Position numbers and translations under genes: made by a program. Shown piece after piece: positions 46,701 to 54,881 of a stretch of DNA of 58,306 nt (positions are counted from its first letter, which is position 1; each line of letters starts with the position of its first letter). The notes under the pieces are model-generated. The model was not told the origin of the DNA, did no database searches, and worked only from the letters and a program-made list of their open reading frames with translations. The stretch is from Alphaproteobacteria bacterium (lineage in GTDB: Bacteria > Pseudomonadota > Alphaproteobacteria > Rhizobiales > Hyphomicrobiaceae): assembly GCA_018830445.1 (NCBI GenBank), contig JAHJSN010000070.1, positions 1-58,306 of the forward strand, in the 5' to 3' direction.

Positions 46701-47920
46701 GCGGCGGCAAGGCGGCCATCGATCAGGTCGTTACCGCTGCCGCCATCGGCGCCGCGCATGTTCGCGGACAGGTAGATGCGGTCATTCGACTCGGTTCCAA
46801 CGATCCATTCGGCATCCTCGATCCACAGCCCTTTCTGATCGGATTCGGTGACCTGAGCGAAGACCGTGCTGGCGTTCACCGCGTTGACGAGAATCCCGCT
46901 GCCCTCAATGTCGGCGAAATCAACAACGTCTCCCTGGTCGTCGGTGGGGGCGGCGGAGGACTGCGAGCCGAGGTGAAGGTCAAGGCCCTGGCGGATCAGA
47001 TCGACGCCGGGGCCGAGCTTGATGAAGTCGTTGTTGCCGCGCCATTCGAGGCGCTCGATGGACAGAAGCGAGTCTTCGCCGGTGGAGTGTTCCACGACGA
47101 ACTGGGCGTTGTAATGCTCGATATGGTCGATGGACGGGAGCCGGATGTAGAATGGGCCGATCTGATCGTAGATTACGGTGTCAATGCCGTCCTTGACATA
47201 AAGGAGGTTGAGAACGCCGCCGTGGTAGACGTGCGAACCTTTCGACCAGTTGAAGGTGTCGTCGCCGCTGCCGCCGTAGAAGCGTTCGGTCTGAGAAACG
47301 TCGTCGGTGCCGAAGAAGGTATCGGTGCCGCCGCCGCCGAACAGCGAGGTGAAGCCGTTCTCAATGCGCATCTCTTCGCCGGAATTTGTCCCGAGCAGGG
47401 TTTCGCGGCCCGGCGACAGACGTAGTCCGAATGGCAGATTGGTGGAAAGATTGGTGCCGGCATAGTGCAACAGAGATGCGATCAGGGACGTCGAGTTCAG
47501 CGCGGAGTTGGTGGTCAAGGGCAGGGCAACGGCAGTGTAGGGGTGGGCGGCCGCATCGATCCTGCCGGCGAACGAGGCGATGGTCGCCCAGCTGGCGTCG
47601 GCATCGACGAATGGGAGCGCGCGGCTGCCGCGCTGTTCGGGCGTGCCGATGATGCCGACGAGCTCGGATTCGGTTGGAGCGCGGTAGCTTGTTCCATCAT
47701 AGATGGCGTTCAACGTCGCGAGGGTTGTTGTGCCGTTGGCCCCCAGGACGCCGAGGGTCGGGGTGGGGCTGCCGCCGAAGGTCACGCGGGCACCCTCGAT
47801 GCCGAACCAATAGGCCTGATCAATGAATGAAGCAGGCTCGAAAGTGAGGAGTAGGTGGTCACCTCCGAAAAATCCGATGAAACCTTCTATTGGAGTTCTT
47901 TCAACCCTAACGCGTGGCAT
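43754..47920 (-). CDS. RTX-type calcium-binding secreted protein
   Basis: 1388 residues, probably secreted by a type I system. Blocks of glycine/aspartate nonapeptide (GGxGxDxLx) calcium repeats occur at about 195-225, 375-450, 668-820 and 1105-1315. Two cadherin-like tandem repeats (VADGPVDIAEDAPFTFLASNLLGNDNDPDGG and its partner) lie at about 910-1105. The end (DTIFDFEWGVSGYDKLDVSALGLTSLAEV ... ALADLHANDFVYA) fits an uncleaved C-terminal RTX secretion signal. There is no N-terminal signal peptide. The first 350 residues match nothing I recognise. GGAGGG lies 7 bases before the ATG. No ABC/HlyD/TolC secretion genes are in the window; adhesin or matrix protein is a guess. Confidence 0.9.
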   Translation of the reverse strand: MPRVRVERTPIEGFIGFFGGDHLLLTFEPASFIDQAYWFGIEGARVTFGGSPTPTLGVLGANGTTTLATLNAIYDGTSYRAPTESELVGIIGTPEQRGSRALPFVDADASWATIASFAGRIDAAAHPYTAVALPLTTNSALNSTSLIASLLHYAGTNLSTNLPFGLRLSPGRETLLGTNSGEEMRIENGFTSLFGGGGTDTFFGTDDVSQTERFYGGSGDDTFNWSKGSHVYHGGVLNLLYVKDGIDTVIYDQIGPFYIRLPSIDHIEHYNAQFVVEHSTGEDSLLSIERLEWRGNNDFIKLGPGVDLIRQGLDLHLGSQSSAAPTDDQGDVVDFADIEGSGILVNAVNASTVFAQVTESDQKGLWIEDAEWIVGTESNDRIYLSANMRGADGGSGNDLIDGRLAAAGSGTTADGHTARLEGGAGDDTIVSTGGQTLAIGGTGADTFILSSLTATQDAIGNVEFIIDDAESDDRLFVAYDFFTGGQGVGEFEGSDLLPLLGAMGTYADLHDNGYVLSFEWRLEDDFFFGNNFTEGVIDFAGSIEYWLDGDDLIINLYQGETEEVPILGENGQVLFTQTHLVILDDETTIRITDFQVGDLGIEFHDPGEGTNITLSNGAGATTYPNFDAAVNLMTNGGTMFAPLDPRPQAPTSNPNHNDETGGTDPQIASGTAGDDIIIAATADDHDILGGGGNDQLTGGDGNDLLDGGTGSDTLDGGSGDDGYVVDNAGDVVIEAAAGGQDRVTAFIDFTLTANVESLSLAGGAISGTGNALDNTLAGTDAANTLNGAGGDDTLRGGAGNDTLDGGSGSDTFVYSAGDGNDVIRDTGPATDIDRLYLPGLTQSDVTILRHAMNADDLHVLLADGSDITVEDYFSTTLIGAGIDEIVFDQDPALARAGIDALAALAGISSNAAPQAVADSGLTVYGDDILVPAGILLDNDRDLDGDTMTITAIGTPSLGTATLLANGDINIVVPAGTEDIVTFTYTASDPSGATSTASVSLLVGPANAAPVAVADGPVDIAEDAPFTFLASNLLGNDNDPDGGSLAIASVAGATNGTVTLNTDGTVTFTPLAGYTGTASFTYTATDGTDESASATVDIVINGVNAITGTELNNTIMGTAGWDHILGLGGSDEIFGGDGQDTLEGGDSNDVLHGGNGHDTLIGGNNGDALYGNAGNDLLDGGSGVDVLFGDDGADILFGGKSGDTLVGGAGNDDAYGGDGNDTIDGGDGDDLLQGESGDDSINGGNGNDFLSGGGGYDTLDGGEGADLLHGDAGNDILSGGLGDDTLSGGTGTDLIDGGAGDDILIGDQGSDTFILATGGGHDTIFDFEWGVSGYDKLDVSALGLTSLAEVTALAIEEDGSTLITFDIDNSVHLLGVALADLHANDFVYA

Positions 47921-48432
47921 CGTGCGCCCTCCAAATTGTTGTGAGAGCGGCTTTCAGGCCGTAACAGATGTCTGAATATTCGTTATTTGATGCTTGTTAT
48001 AGCCTGCTCCGCTCAGAATTAACCATTTTGAGCGTAGACCCCCTACATTTCAGAGCGCAACAGTAAATTCTCGCTACTACTACAACCACAATGTGCAACG
48101 TTGTATGGTGGCCACAATAGTCCGAGTCCGGAGTTATGTGGGGTTCGCGGCTGCGAATTCGTTCGTTCAAACTGGGGAAGCGATTCTGCCAAGTCACTGA
48201 TCAACTTGCGTTGGATTGAGGCAGCCGTGCGCGAAGGCTGCTTGCGCTTCGCAGGTCGCGGATATTATAACATCCGCATGAGCTGCCCGGTTTTCGCGAC
48301 GATTGCGTCGCCGGGGCGTTGAATATTCATCGATTGGGCGTCGGTGGGCCGGGGAGCGGTCTCGAAAGCTGTTCGGAGTGCTGAGGGTAAAGTTGTGACG
48401 TGACGGGCAGTATCGATGTGATCGAGAAGAGT
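47921..48432. other. Divergent intergenic region between the RTX gene and zur
   Basis: About 510 bases, relatively AT-rich at 47960-48100. Besides the palindrome at 48258-48277 I see no gene or repeat; short open frames here have no protein-like character. Confidence 0.5.
48258..48277. promoter_or_regulatory. Candidate Zur box
   Basis: GCGGATATTATAACATCCGC is a 20-base palindrome with only one mismatched pair and a TTATAA centre, as in alphaproteobacterial Zur operators. It lies about 155 bases upstream of zur and the zinc uptake genes, so zinc-loaded Zur would repress its own operon. Confidence 0.7.
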
Positions 48433-48840
48433 ATGAAAGAGATGACTGTGGAGCGGCAGCTCAATGCCAATGAGAAGCTGGTGCTGGCCGCGCTGAGACG
48501 ATGCGGCAAGCCGGCGAGCGCCTACGATCTGATCGACGACCTGAAGCCCGATGGGGTGAAGGCGCCGCCGACGATCTACCGCGCGCTCGGGAAGCTCATC
48601 GAGGCCGGACTCGTGCACCGCCTCGAGTCTCTCAACGCGTTCGTGGCCTGCTCGCATGCGCATCGATGCAAGGCGGTGGCTTTTGCCGTGTGTGACGATT
48701 GCGGGACGGTGGACGAGTTCGAGTCGAAGCAACTTTCCGGCATCCTTCAGGGATGGGCAGAGAATGCCCGTTTCAGATTGCGACAGACGACGCTGGAGCT
48801 GCGCGGGCTGTGCGCGGTATGTGCAGAAAAGTCCGGCTGA
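48433..48840 (+). CDS. zur: Zinc uptake regulator, Fur family (Zur)
   Basis: Fur-family repressor, about 135 residues. The winged-helix part (NANEKLVLAALRRCGKPASAYDLIDDLKPDGVKAPPTIYRALGKLIEAGLVHRLESLNAFVAC) is followed by the metal-binding dimerisation domain with SHAHRCKAVAFAVCDDCGTVDEF and the C-terminal CAVC pair, giving the two-CxxC structural zinc site typical of Zur. Next to znuCBA and a palindromic operator, so zinc and not iron sensing is the reading. ATG 48433 is chosen; GTG 48400 or ATG 48442 are possible, none having an ideal ribosome-binding site. Confidence 0.88.
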   Translation: MKEMTVERQLNANEKLVLAALRRCGKPASAYDLIDDLKPDGVKAPPTIYRALGKLIEAGLVHRLESLNAFVACSHAHRCKAVAFAVCDDCGTVDEFESKQLSGILQGWAENARFRLRQTTLELRGLCAVCAEKSG

Positions 48841-48898
48841 TGACGGGACCGTTGGCGATGGCGGGGCCTTATCGATCAAAGCGAACTGGAGTGGCGGC

Positions 48899-48991
48899 AT
48901 GCTCTACATGAGCGCAGTGGAGAGGATTGCCTACGCTGCGGTGATTATTGCCGCCGTCTGGGTGGTGATCCTGGCGGCGATGTGGAGCTGA
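48899..48991 (+). CDS. 30-residue single-helix membrane peptide
   Basis: Tiny open frame between zur and znuC: MLYMSAVERIAYAAVIIAAV followed by WVVILAAMWS. It is nearly all one membrane helix. GGAG lies 7 bases before the ATG, and its stop is 25 bases before znuC, so it has the setting of a translated gene of the zinc operon. It could modulate ZnuB or be a chance frame; conservation would decide. Confidence 0.55.
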   Translation: MLYMSAVERIAYAAVIIAAVWVVILAAMWS

Positions 48992-49016
48992 CAGGCATGT
49001 GTAGCGAACAAGCGCA

Positions 49017-49778
49017 ATGAACAAGCTAAGTCCTGCGGCGCCGCGCATCGCGATTGCGAACCTGACGCTTGGGTATGAAGGGCATCCGGCCGTACATCAT
49101 CTCAGCGGCGAGATGCCTGCCGGGTCCATGACGGCTGTCGTCGGACCCAACGGCAGCGGCAAAAGCACATTGCTGAAGGGGATCGTGGGTCTGTTGAAAC
49201 CGATCCACGGGCATATCGAGATCGATGGGCTGGGGGGCAACGCCATCAGCTACCTGCCGCAGCAGGCCAACATCGACCGGACGTTTCCAATCTCCGTGGA
49301 GGAGACGGCGAGCCTCGGCCTGTGGTCGCGGTGCGGTACGTTCGGCGGCGTGTCGCGGCCCGAGCGCGAGAGAGTCGCGCGCGCGATATCGGCTGTCGGC
49401 CTCGAGGGGTTCGAACAGCGCACGCTCGATACGCTTTCCGGCGGGCAGGTGCAGCGCGTTCTTTTCGCGCGGGTGCTGGTGCAGGACAGCCCGCTCATCC
49501 TGCTCGACGAACCGTTCAACGCGATCGACGCGAACACGGCGGGCGACCTGATGAACCTGATCGAGCGCTGGCACAAGGAGAGGCGTACCGTGGTGGCGGT
49601 GATGCACGATCTGGATCTTGCGCGCGACAGGTTTCCGAATGCGCTGTTGCTGGCGCGCGAGAAAATCGCCTGGGGCGAGACGTGCGATGTCATCACGCCG
49701 GCGAACCTGTTGAAGGCGCGCAACATGTCGGAATGCTGGGACGACGATGCGCCCTGGTGCGAGCGCGAGGCGGTTTGA
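49017..49778 (+). CDS. znuC: Zinc ABC transporter ATP-binding protein
   Basis: Cytoplasmic ATPase of the high-affinity zinc importer. Walker A GPNGSGKST near 43-51, Q-loop YLPQQANID, the manganese/zinc-type signature LSGGQVQRVLFARVL, Walker B LILLDEPFNAID and the switch His in VAVMHDLDLA. 253 residues. Its TGA overlaps the znuB ATG by one base (TGATG). Confidence 0.93.
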   Translation: MNKLSPAAPRIAIANLTLGYEGHPAVHHLSGEMPAGSMTAVVGPNGSGKSTLLKGIVGLLKPIHGHIEIDGLGGNAISYLPQQANIDRTFPISVEETASLGLWSRCGTFGGVSRPERERVARAISAVGLEGFEQRTLDTLSGGQVQRVLFARVLVQDSPLILLDEPFNAIDANTAGDLMNLIERWHKERRTVVAVMHDLDLARDRFPNALLLAREKIAWGETCDVITPANLLKARNMSECWDDDAPWCEREAV

Positions 49779-50650
49779 TGATCCTTTACGATTGGCTGCT
49801 GTCTCCGTTCGTCGAATTCTCCTTCATGCGGCGGGCGCTGGCGGGATCGATCGCGTTGTCGTTCAGCGCGGCTCCGGTCGGCGTGTTCATGATGCTGCGG
49901 CGGATGAGTTTGATGGGGGATGCGATTTCGCACGCGATCCTACCGGGCGTGGCGGTCGGATTTCTGGTGTTCGGCCTCGAAATCCTGCCGATGACGATCG
50001 GTGGAATGATCGCCGGGCTGGTCGTGGCGCTGGCGGCTGGGCTGGTGGCGCGCGGCACGGCGCTGAAAGAAGATGCGAGCCTTGCGGCGTTCTATCTTAT
50101 CTCGCTGGCTCTGGGGGTTTTGATCGTCAGCATCAAGGGATCGAGTGTCGACTTGATGCACGTCCTGTTCGGAACGGTTCTGGCGCTCAACGACGAAGCA
50201 CTTATCGTGCTCGGAGCAACGGCGACGGCTACGATCGCGGGGCTGGCAATCATTCTGCGGCCGCTGATCGCGGAATTCGTCGATCCGGGTTTTCTTGCAG
50301 CCGTGCGCGGGCCGGGGGCGATGTCCTATCTCGTGTTCCTGACGCTGGTGGTGCTTAATCTGGTGGCAGGATTTCAAGCGCTCGGCACGCTGCTTGCGGT
50401 CGGGATCATGGTTCTGCCGGCGGCGGCGGCGCGGTTCTGGATGCGGCGCTTGAGCGGCATGATCGGTGTTGCGGTCTTGATTGCGGTGCTGTCGTGCATC
50501 GCGGGGCTTCTCGTTTCGTATCATTGGCGGCTGGCATCGGGTCCATGCATCACGCTTTCGGCCGGAGCGATATATCTTGGGTCGTTGCTGGCCGGTCCGG
50601 CGGGTGGCATCGTGTGGCAACTGCTGCCGCACAAGCATCGGGCGGCATGA
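49778..50650 (+). CDS. znuB: Zinc ABC transporter permease
   Basis: Inner-membrane permease of the ABC-3 family, 290 residues with about eight hydrophobic helices. Family signals: PVGVFMMLRRMSLMGDAISHAILPGVAVGFL near the start, GTVLALNDEALIVLG and LGTLLAVGIMVLPAAAARFW, with SAGAIYLGSLLAGPAGGIVW at the end. The start ATG 49778 overlaps the znuC stop, which is the natural operon arrangement; a longer frame upstream overlaps znuC fully and is rejected. Confidence 0.93.
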   Translation: MILYDWLLSPFVEFSFMRRALAGSIALSFSAAPVGVFMMLRRMSLMGDAISHAILPGVAVGFLVFGLEILPMTIGGMIAGLVVALAAGLVARGTALKEDASLAAFYLISLALGVLIVSIKGSSVDLMHVLFGTVLALNDEALIVLGATATATIAGLAIILRPLIAEFVDPGFLAAVRGPGAMSYLVFLTLVVLNLVAGFQALGTLLAVGIMVLPAAAARFWMRRLSGMIGVAVLIAVLSCIAGLLVSYHWRLASGPCITLSAGAIYLGSLLAGPAGGIVWQLLPHKHRAA

Positions 50651-50660
50651 GGGGCGTTGC

Positions 50661-51602
50661 ATGAAGTTGATTGGCGTCCTCGTTGCCGCGCTGCTGGCGG
50701 GCGAGATTCTGGCGGTTTCGATCAAGCCGGCGCACGCGGCGGAGAAAATCGCTGTGGTCGCGACCTTCTCGATCCTCGCGGACATGGCAAAGCAGGTTGG
50801 CGGCGAGCGGGTTGCGGTGCATTCGATGGTGGGGCCGGGGAGCGATGCGCATGTGTTCCAGGCGACGCCGGCGGATGCGGTGACGTTACGGCGTGCGGCA
50901 CTGGTTGTCGAAAACGGATTCGGTTTCGAAGGATGGCTGGACAGGCTGATCGAGGCCGCGGACTACAAAGGCCAGCGTATTGTCGCGAGCGAGGGCGTGG
51001 CGCCACTGAGCCAAGCGGACACCGACGATCATGGGCACCATCAAGGCGACAAGCATGGCCTGCGTGCTGCCGATCCGCATGCCTGGCAGAACATCGCCAA
51101 CGGGGTTCATTACGTTGACAACATTGCGCGCGGTTTGTGCAACCTCGATAAGAGCGGTTGCCCGACCTACAAGGCGAATGGTGCCGCCTACATCGAACGG
51201 CTGCAGGCGCTCGATCGCGAGATCAAAGGGCGGCTGGCGGCCATCCCGTCCGAAAGGCGCAAGGTGATCACGTCGCATTCGGCGTTCGGGTATTTCGCCG
51301 AGCGGTATGGCGTGGAAATCATCGCGCCCGAGGGTGTTTCGACGGAGCAGGAGGCCGCCGCCCTCGACGTGGCGGGCCTCATCCGGCAGATCCGCGAGCA
51401 CGACATCAAGGCGCTGTTCGTCGAGAACATTTCGGACCCGCGGCTGATCGAGCAGATCGCGCGGGAGACGGGCTTGAAGCCGGCGGGCCGGCTTTATTCG
51501 GATGCGCTGTCGAAGGCCGGCGGCGAAGCGGACAGTTATATCGCGATGATGCGGCACAACGGGGTTGCCATTGCGGAAGCGCTGGAGGCGGCGGGGCGGT
51601 GA
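50661..51602 (+). CDS. znuA: Zinc ABC transporter substrate-binding protein
   Basis: Periplasmic zinc-binding protein of the cluster A-I family, 313 residues with a Sec signal (about 1-26, ending AHA). Likely ligands are visible: His in GPGSDAHVFQATPAD, His in RAADPHAWQN, His in ITSHSAFGYFAERYG and the acidic residue in the C-terminal lobe. A His/Asp-rich loop (DDHGHHQGDKHG) between the first two ligands is typical of zinc rather than manganese binders. GAGGGG lies 6 bases before ATG 50661, which is 10 bases after znuB. Confidence 0.93.
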   Translation: MKLIGVLVAALLAGEILAVSIKPAHAAEKIAVVATFSILADMAKQVGGERVAVHSMVGPGSDAHVFQATPADAVTLRRAALVVENGFGFEGWLDRLIEAADYKGQRIVASEGVAPLSQADTDDHGHHQGDKHGLRAADPHAWQNIANGVHYVDNIARGLCNLDKSGCPTYKANGAAYIERLQALDREIKGRLAAIPSERRKVITSHSAFGYFAERYGVEIIAPEGVSTEQEAAALDVAGLIRQIREHDIKALFVENISDPRLIEQIARETGLKPAGRLYSDALSKAGGEADSYIAMMRHNGVAIAEALEAAGR

Positions 51603-51659
51603 GGTGGGCAATAGTTGCCCCAACATCGGGCGCGCCCATGCCGGAGTGCTCAACGCACG
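51603..51659 (+). terminator. Small hairpin after znuA
   Basis: GGGCAA (51606-51611) pairs with TTGCCC (51615-51620) around TAG, four bases after the znuA stop; no T-run follows, so it is weak evidence for transcript end. Confidence 0.3.
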
Positions 51660-51951
51660 CTACGAAGACTGCTGCTCCACCGCGTTCGCGGCGTCGATTA
51701 GGCTTTTGCCGCAATCGGATTTGCCGAGGGCGGCAACGAATCTTTCGAGGGCGGCGCGGGCCAATTCGATGACGCCGTGTCTTTCCGGACCGGTGGCGTG
51801 TTAGGCGAACATGCTGGCGGACTTTTCGCGGTGCAGCGCGCGGTGCACGGGGTTCGGATAGGCCGTGACCGTAGTCGAAATTGTCGCCGAGGATGAGGCA
51901 TGTGTTCCGGCCGGAGCCGCTGGCGAGAACGCTGTCTCTGATTTTCTCCAT
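51660..51951 (-). pseudogene. rfbA: Decayed rfbA (glucose-1-phosphate thymidylyltransferase) remnant
   Basis: Two pieces of RfbA/RmlA-like protein survive in different frames on the minus strand. One frame gives VLASGSGRN and then TCLILGDNFDYGHGLSE (51852-51902), like the RfbA nucleotide loop and the LVLGDNIFYGHGL block, with the 80 or so residues normally between them missing. After a frame change the other gives HREKSASMFA, a TAA at 51801-51803 where RfbA has the Tyr of FAY, and HATGPERHGVIELA, like DPERYGVVEFD. The reading then ends at a TAG at 51660. It directly follows rfbB, where rfbA is expected. Clearly non-functional. Confidence 0.72.
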
Positions 51952-51993
51952 CCCCCTTATCCTGCAATCCTGATTGGCGCGCTGGATTGAGGT

Positions 51994-53061
51994 TCAGGGC
52001 TTTTTCGAGCCGGTGCCGAGGCGCTGGCCGGAATAGTTCTTTGCGCGGATGGGCCGCCACCATTCGTCGTTCGCAAGATACCAGGAAATCGTGTCGGCAA
52101 GGCCTTCCTCGAAGGTGCGCGAGGGGGTCCAGCCAAGCTCGGCTTCGATCTTGGAGCAGTCGATGGCGTAGCGGCGGTCGTGGCCTGGACGGTCGGTGAC
52201 GAATGTGATGAGGCTGCGCCGTTGCGTACCGTCTTCGCGCGGCACCTGCTTATCGAGATGATCGCAGATCGCCTCGACGACGGCGAGATTGGTGCGTTCG
52301 CAGCGTCCGCCGACGTTGTAGGATTCGCCGATCCGGCCCCGGGTGGCGATCGTGACAAGAGCCTTGGCGTGGTCCTCGACGTGCAGCCAGTCGCGAACGT
52401 TGTCACCCTTGCCGTAGACGGGAAGCGGTCTGCCTTCCAGTGCGTTCAGCGTGACGAGCGGAATGAGCTTCTCGGGAAACTGGTAGGGACCGTAGTTGTT
52501 CGAGCAGTTCGAAAGCACGACCGGCAGGCCGAACGTGTGGTTCCAGGCGCGGACCAGGTGGTCGGAGGAAGCTTTCGAAGCAGAGTAGGGAGAGGAAGGC
52601 GCGTAGGGCGTCGTCTCCAGGAACAGGCTGTCGTCGAAGGGCAGGTCACCGAAAACTTCATCGGTCGAGACGTGATGGAAGCGGAACGAATTCCTGGCGG
52701 TGCCTTCGAGTTCAATCCAGTAGGTGCGGGCGGCTTCCAGCATCGCGTAGGTGCCCATCACGTTCGTTTCGATGAAGATCGCGGGGCCGTCAATCGAGCG
52801 GTCGACGTGGCTTTCGGCGGCCAGATGCATGATCGCGTCCGGCTTCTCGCTTTGCAGGATGCCGAGGATCGCTTCGCGGTCGCAAATGTCCTGCTTGTAG
52901 AATGAATAGAGCGGGTGGCCGGCAATGGGTTTGAGCGAGTCGAGATTGGCCGCGTAGGTCAGCTTGTCGACGTTGACGACCGCCATCGCGAGATCGCCGA
53001 CGAGATGCCGGCAGACGGCCGAGCCGATGAAGCCGGCGCCGCCGGTCACGAGGATCTTCAC
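51994..53061 (-). CDS. rfbB: dTDP-glucose 4,6-dehydratase
   Basis: Extended short-chain dehydrogenase that makes dTDP-4-keto-6-deoxyglucose, the second step of dTDP-L-rhamnose synthesis. NAD-binding GGAGFIG (7-13), catalytic TDEVFG (133-138) with the Asp-Glu pair, and YSASK (159-163); the substrate-binding [17 protein letters not shown] is also present. 355 residues, full length. Its ATG overlaps the rfbC stop by four bases (ATGA, 53058-53061). Confidence 0.96.
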   Translation of the reverse strand: MKILVTGGAGFIGSAVCRHLVGDLAMAVVNVDKLTYAANLDSLKPIAGHPLYSFYKQDICDREAILGILQSEKPDAIMHLAAESHVDRSIDGPAIFIETNVMGTYAMLEAARTYWIELEGTARNSFRFHHVSTDEVFGDLPFDDSLFLETTPYAPSSPYSASKASSDHLVRAWNHTFGLPVVLSNCSNNYGPYQFPEKLIPLVTLNALEGRPLPVYGKGDNVRDWLHVEDHAKALVTIATRGRIGESYNVGGRCERTNLAVVEAICDHLDKQVPREDGTQRRSLITFVTDRPGHDRRYAIDCSKIEAELGWTPSRTFEEGLADTISWYLANDEWWRPIRAKNYSGQRLGTGSKKP

Positions 53062-53636
53062 GGGTTTGTTCCTTTGCCTGCATATAGAAACAGGTCTGGC
53101 TGGTCTTTCAGCAGCGGCGCGACGCTGTCCTTTGCGGAAAGAAGAGGCTCGATTTGATCCAGGGGCCAGTCAATTGCGAGTTCGGGATCGCTATAGTGTA
53201 TCGAGCATTCGTATTCGGGCGCGTAGATGTTGGAGACCTTGTAGATCACCTCGGTATCGGGTTCGAGGGTGAGGAAACCGTGCGCGAAACCCTTGGGAAT
53301 GAACAGCTGGTTCCAGGCTTGCGAAGTGATGATGCGAGCGCACCATTTTGCGAAGGTGGGGGAACCCTGGCGGATGTCGACGGCAACGTCGAAGATTGCG
53401 CCCTTGGTGACGCGTACCAGTTTGTCCTGGGCAAACGGTGGAAGCTGGTAGTGTAGCCCCCTGAGGACGCCTCTCGTCGCCGAAAATGAGTGGTTGTCCT
53501 GGACGAAAACGGACAGTATGCCGGCATCGGCAAACTTCATCGCATTATAGGTTTCGGAAAAGAAACCCCGCGCGTCGCCGAACTTCCGAGGTGCGATTTC
53601 CAGAACTTCGGGAAGCTCCTGCGGCGTAACCTGCAT
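53058..53636 (-). CDS. rfbC: dTDP-4-dehydrorhamnose 3,5-epimerase
   Basis: Cupin-fold epimerase, third step of dTDP-L-rhamnose synthesis. Motifs: [32 protein letters not shown] with the catalytic His, [15 protein letters not shown] with the Asp, [11 protein letters not shown] and [30 protein letters not shown] with the Tyr. ATG 53636 has GAAGGA 9 bases upstream; a TTG three codons earlier sits directly on that site. 192 residues. First gene of rfbC-rfbB-rfbA(pseudo); rfbD is not in the window. Confidence 0.95.
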   Translation of the reverse strand: MQVTPQELPEVLEIAPRKFGDARGFFSETYNAMKFADAGILSVFVQDNHSFSATRGVLRGLHYQLPPFAQDKLVRVTKGAIFDVAVDIRQGSPTFAKWCARIITSQAWNQLFIPKGFAHGFLTLEPDTEVIYKVSNIYAPEYECSIHYSDPELAIDWPLDQIEPLLSAKDSVAPLLKDQPDLFLYAGKGTNP

Positions 53637-53930
53637 TCCGTTCAATCCTTCGCGCTGCCGTCCGCGTCCACCGAAATTTGCTGCAAATTTCCATGATTCG
53701 CGACTGCGCCAAACTATTCAACTCCGGGACACGAGTCGACCTGTAACGGGCTGCCGATGCCGCCGGAAGCTTTTCGGCAATCCGACTCGCGTGAGGTTCG
53801 CAGAGAACGGTGCGGACGCGTCACGAAGTTGCGACAATAGCTGGAGAGCCCAATAGCGAAGGGTGCCTACACCATTGTTGCGGCGATGGTCAATTGCAGG
53901 CAGCAACTGGGGCCGAAGTCCAGTCTTCCA
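53637..53930. other. Intergenic region upstream of rfbC
   Basis: About 295 bases between the DUF937-like gene end and rfbC. It should contain the rfbC promoter, but I recognise no clear elements, repeats or gene. Confidence 0.4.
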
Positions 53931-54572
53931 TCATTGTTCGAAGGCTTGTTTTACCCAAGGCTCTTCGTGGCTGACACCCGATTCTATCATTTTGCCAAGG
54001 AACAGCGCGCCGGCATGCGTGGCGGATGGCCGGGAGAAGATGCTCGTGAAGATGCTCAAGAAACCGCGTCCACCCGAAGGGGAATTGAGGCTTTGGCGAA
54101 TGCGCGCCTTTTCCTCTTGCGTCACTGATTTGGTTATTGCGCCGACGGCCAGAGTGGCGACGACCGGTAGAAGGCGGGAGATCGCCATGGCAGGCAGGTT
54201 CGAGTTGGAAGCAATCCTGGCGATCAGTCCGGAGCGATCGCCGGCAATGTTCAGGATGTTGCTCAGAACGGATTCGCCTTCGCTCACGACCGATGACGCA
54301 TCAACGGTGGATGCGGCATTGAGGTAGCGCTCAAGCGTGGCGTCGTCGGCCTTATCGAGGAAGTCGATCAGGTCCTGCTTGGAGGCGGTCTGTTTTTTTA
54401 TGGCGGCCGAAATAACGGGAAGGAGAACTTCGGCGGCTTTTTCGGCTTCCGCGGAACTCGAGAGATAGTCGCGGCCGACCGATTCCAGAAGTTGAAGTCC
54501 CTGGTTGGCGATCAGAAGTGTCAAAAGATCATGGCCAATGCCTCCAGTAGAATTGTGCGGCGCTATTTCCAT
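53931..54572 (-). CDS. DUF937-like protein
   Basis: 213-residue protein without signal peptide. It is mostly helical, with segments resembling YidB/DUF937 proteins (LLTLLIANQGLQLLESVGRDYL, EKAAEVLLPVISAAIKKQTASKQDLIDFLDKADDATLERYL, SVLSNILNIAGDRSGLIARIA, ISRLLPVVATLAVGAITKSV). The family has no settled function; YidB is small and cytoplasmic. The ribosome-binding site is weak (GACGG). Not in an evident operon. Confidence 0.6.
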   Translation of the reverse strand: MEIAPHNSTGGIGHDLLTLLIANQGLQLLESVGRDYLSSSAEAEKAAEVLLPVISAAIKKQTASKQDLIDFLDKADDATLERYLNAASTVDASSVVSEGESVLSNILNIAGDRSGLIARIASNSNLPAMAISRLLPVVATLAVGAITKSVTQEEKARIRQSLNSPSGGRGFLSIFTSIFSRPSATHAGALFLGKMIESGVSHEEPWVKQAFEQ

Positions 54573-54881
54573 AAATTACCGTCGAGCTTCGGCATTGGTG
54601 TCGCGATGGTCCAGGATTGATCATTGCGGATGCCCTTTGACGTGGTCTGGTCAACCGGAACGCATACCTTAGCGGGAATAGCGTCAGTTCGGTGAGTGGA
54701 ATGCCGGGCAGAGAATTCCTTTGGCGCCTTCACAATAGAGTTCCGATTCCGACACCTGGTGCCCAAGCGTTTGATCGATATAACTCGTTTAAGCATAGCG
54801 CTTTTGCGAGCTTGTTGGAACCAATATGCCAAGGTGCGGAAGACCCGCTGGACATAGGGCCGGGTGCCAGCGGTCGAGCGC
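54573..54881. other. Intergenic region between the DUF937-like gene and the crotonase gene
   Basis: About 310 bases. Two overlapping short open frames exist, one per strand; neither shows a ribosome-binding site or protein-like composition, and I see no repeat or terminator. Confidence 0.4.

Noticed and set aside
45347-47425. 692-codon open frame on the plus strand
   Set aside because: It is the antisense shadow of the RTX gene; the regular glycine/aspartate repeats keep the opposite frame open. The minus-strand protein has a good ribosome-binding site and clear domains.
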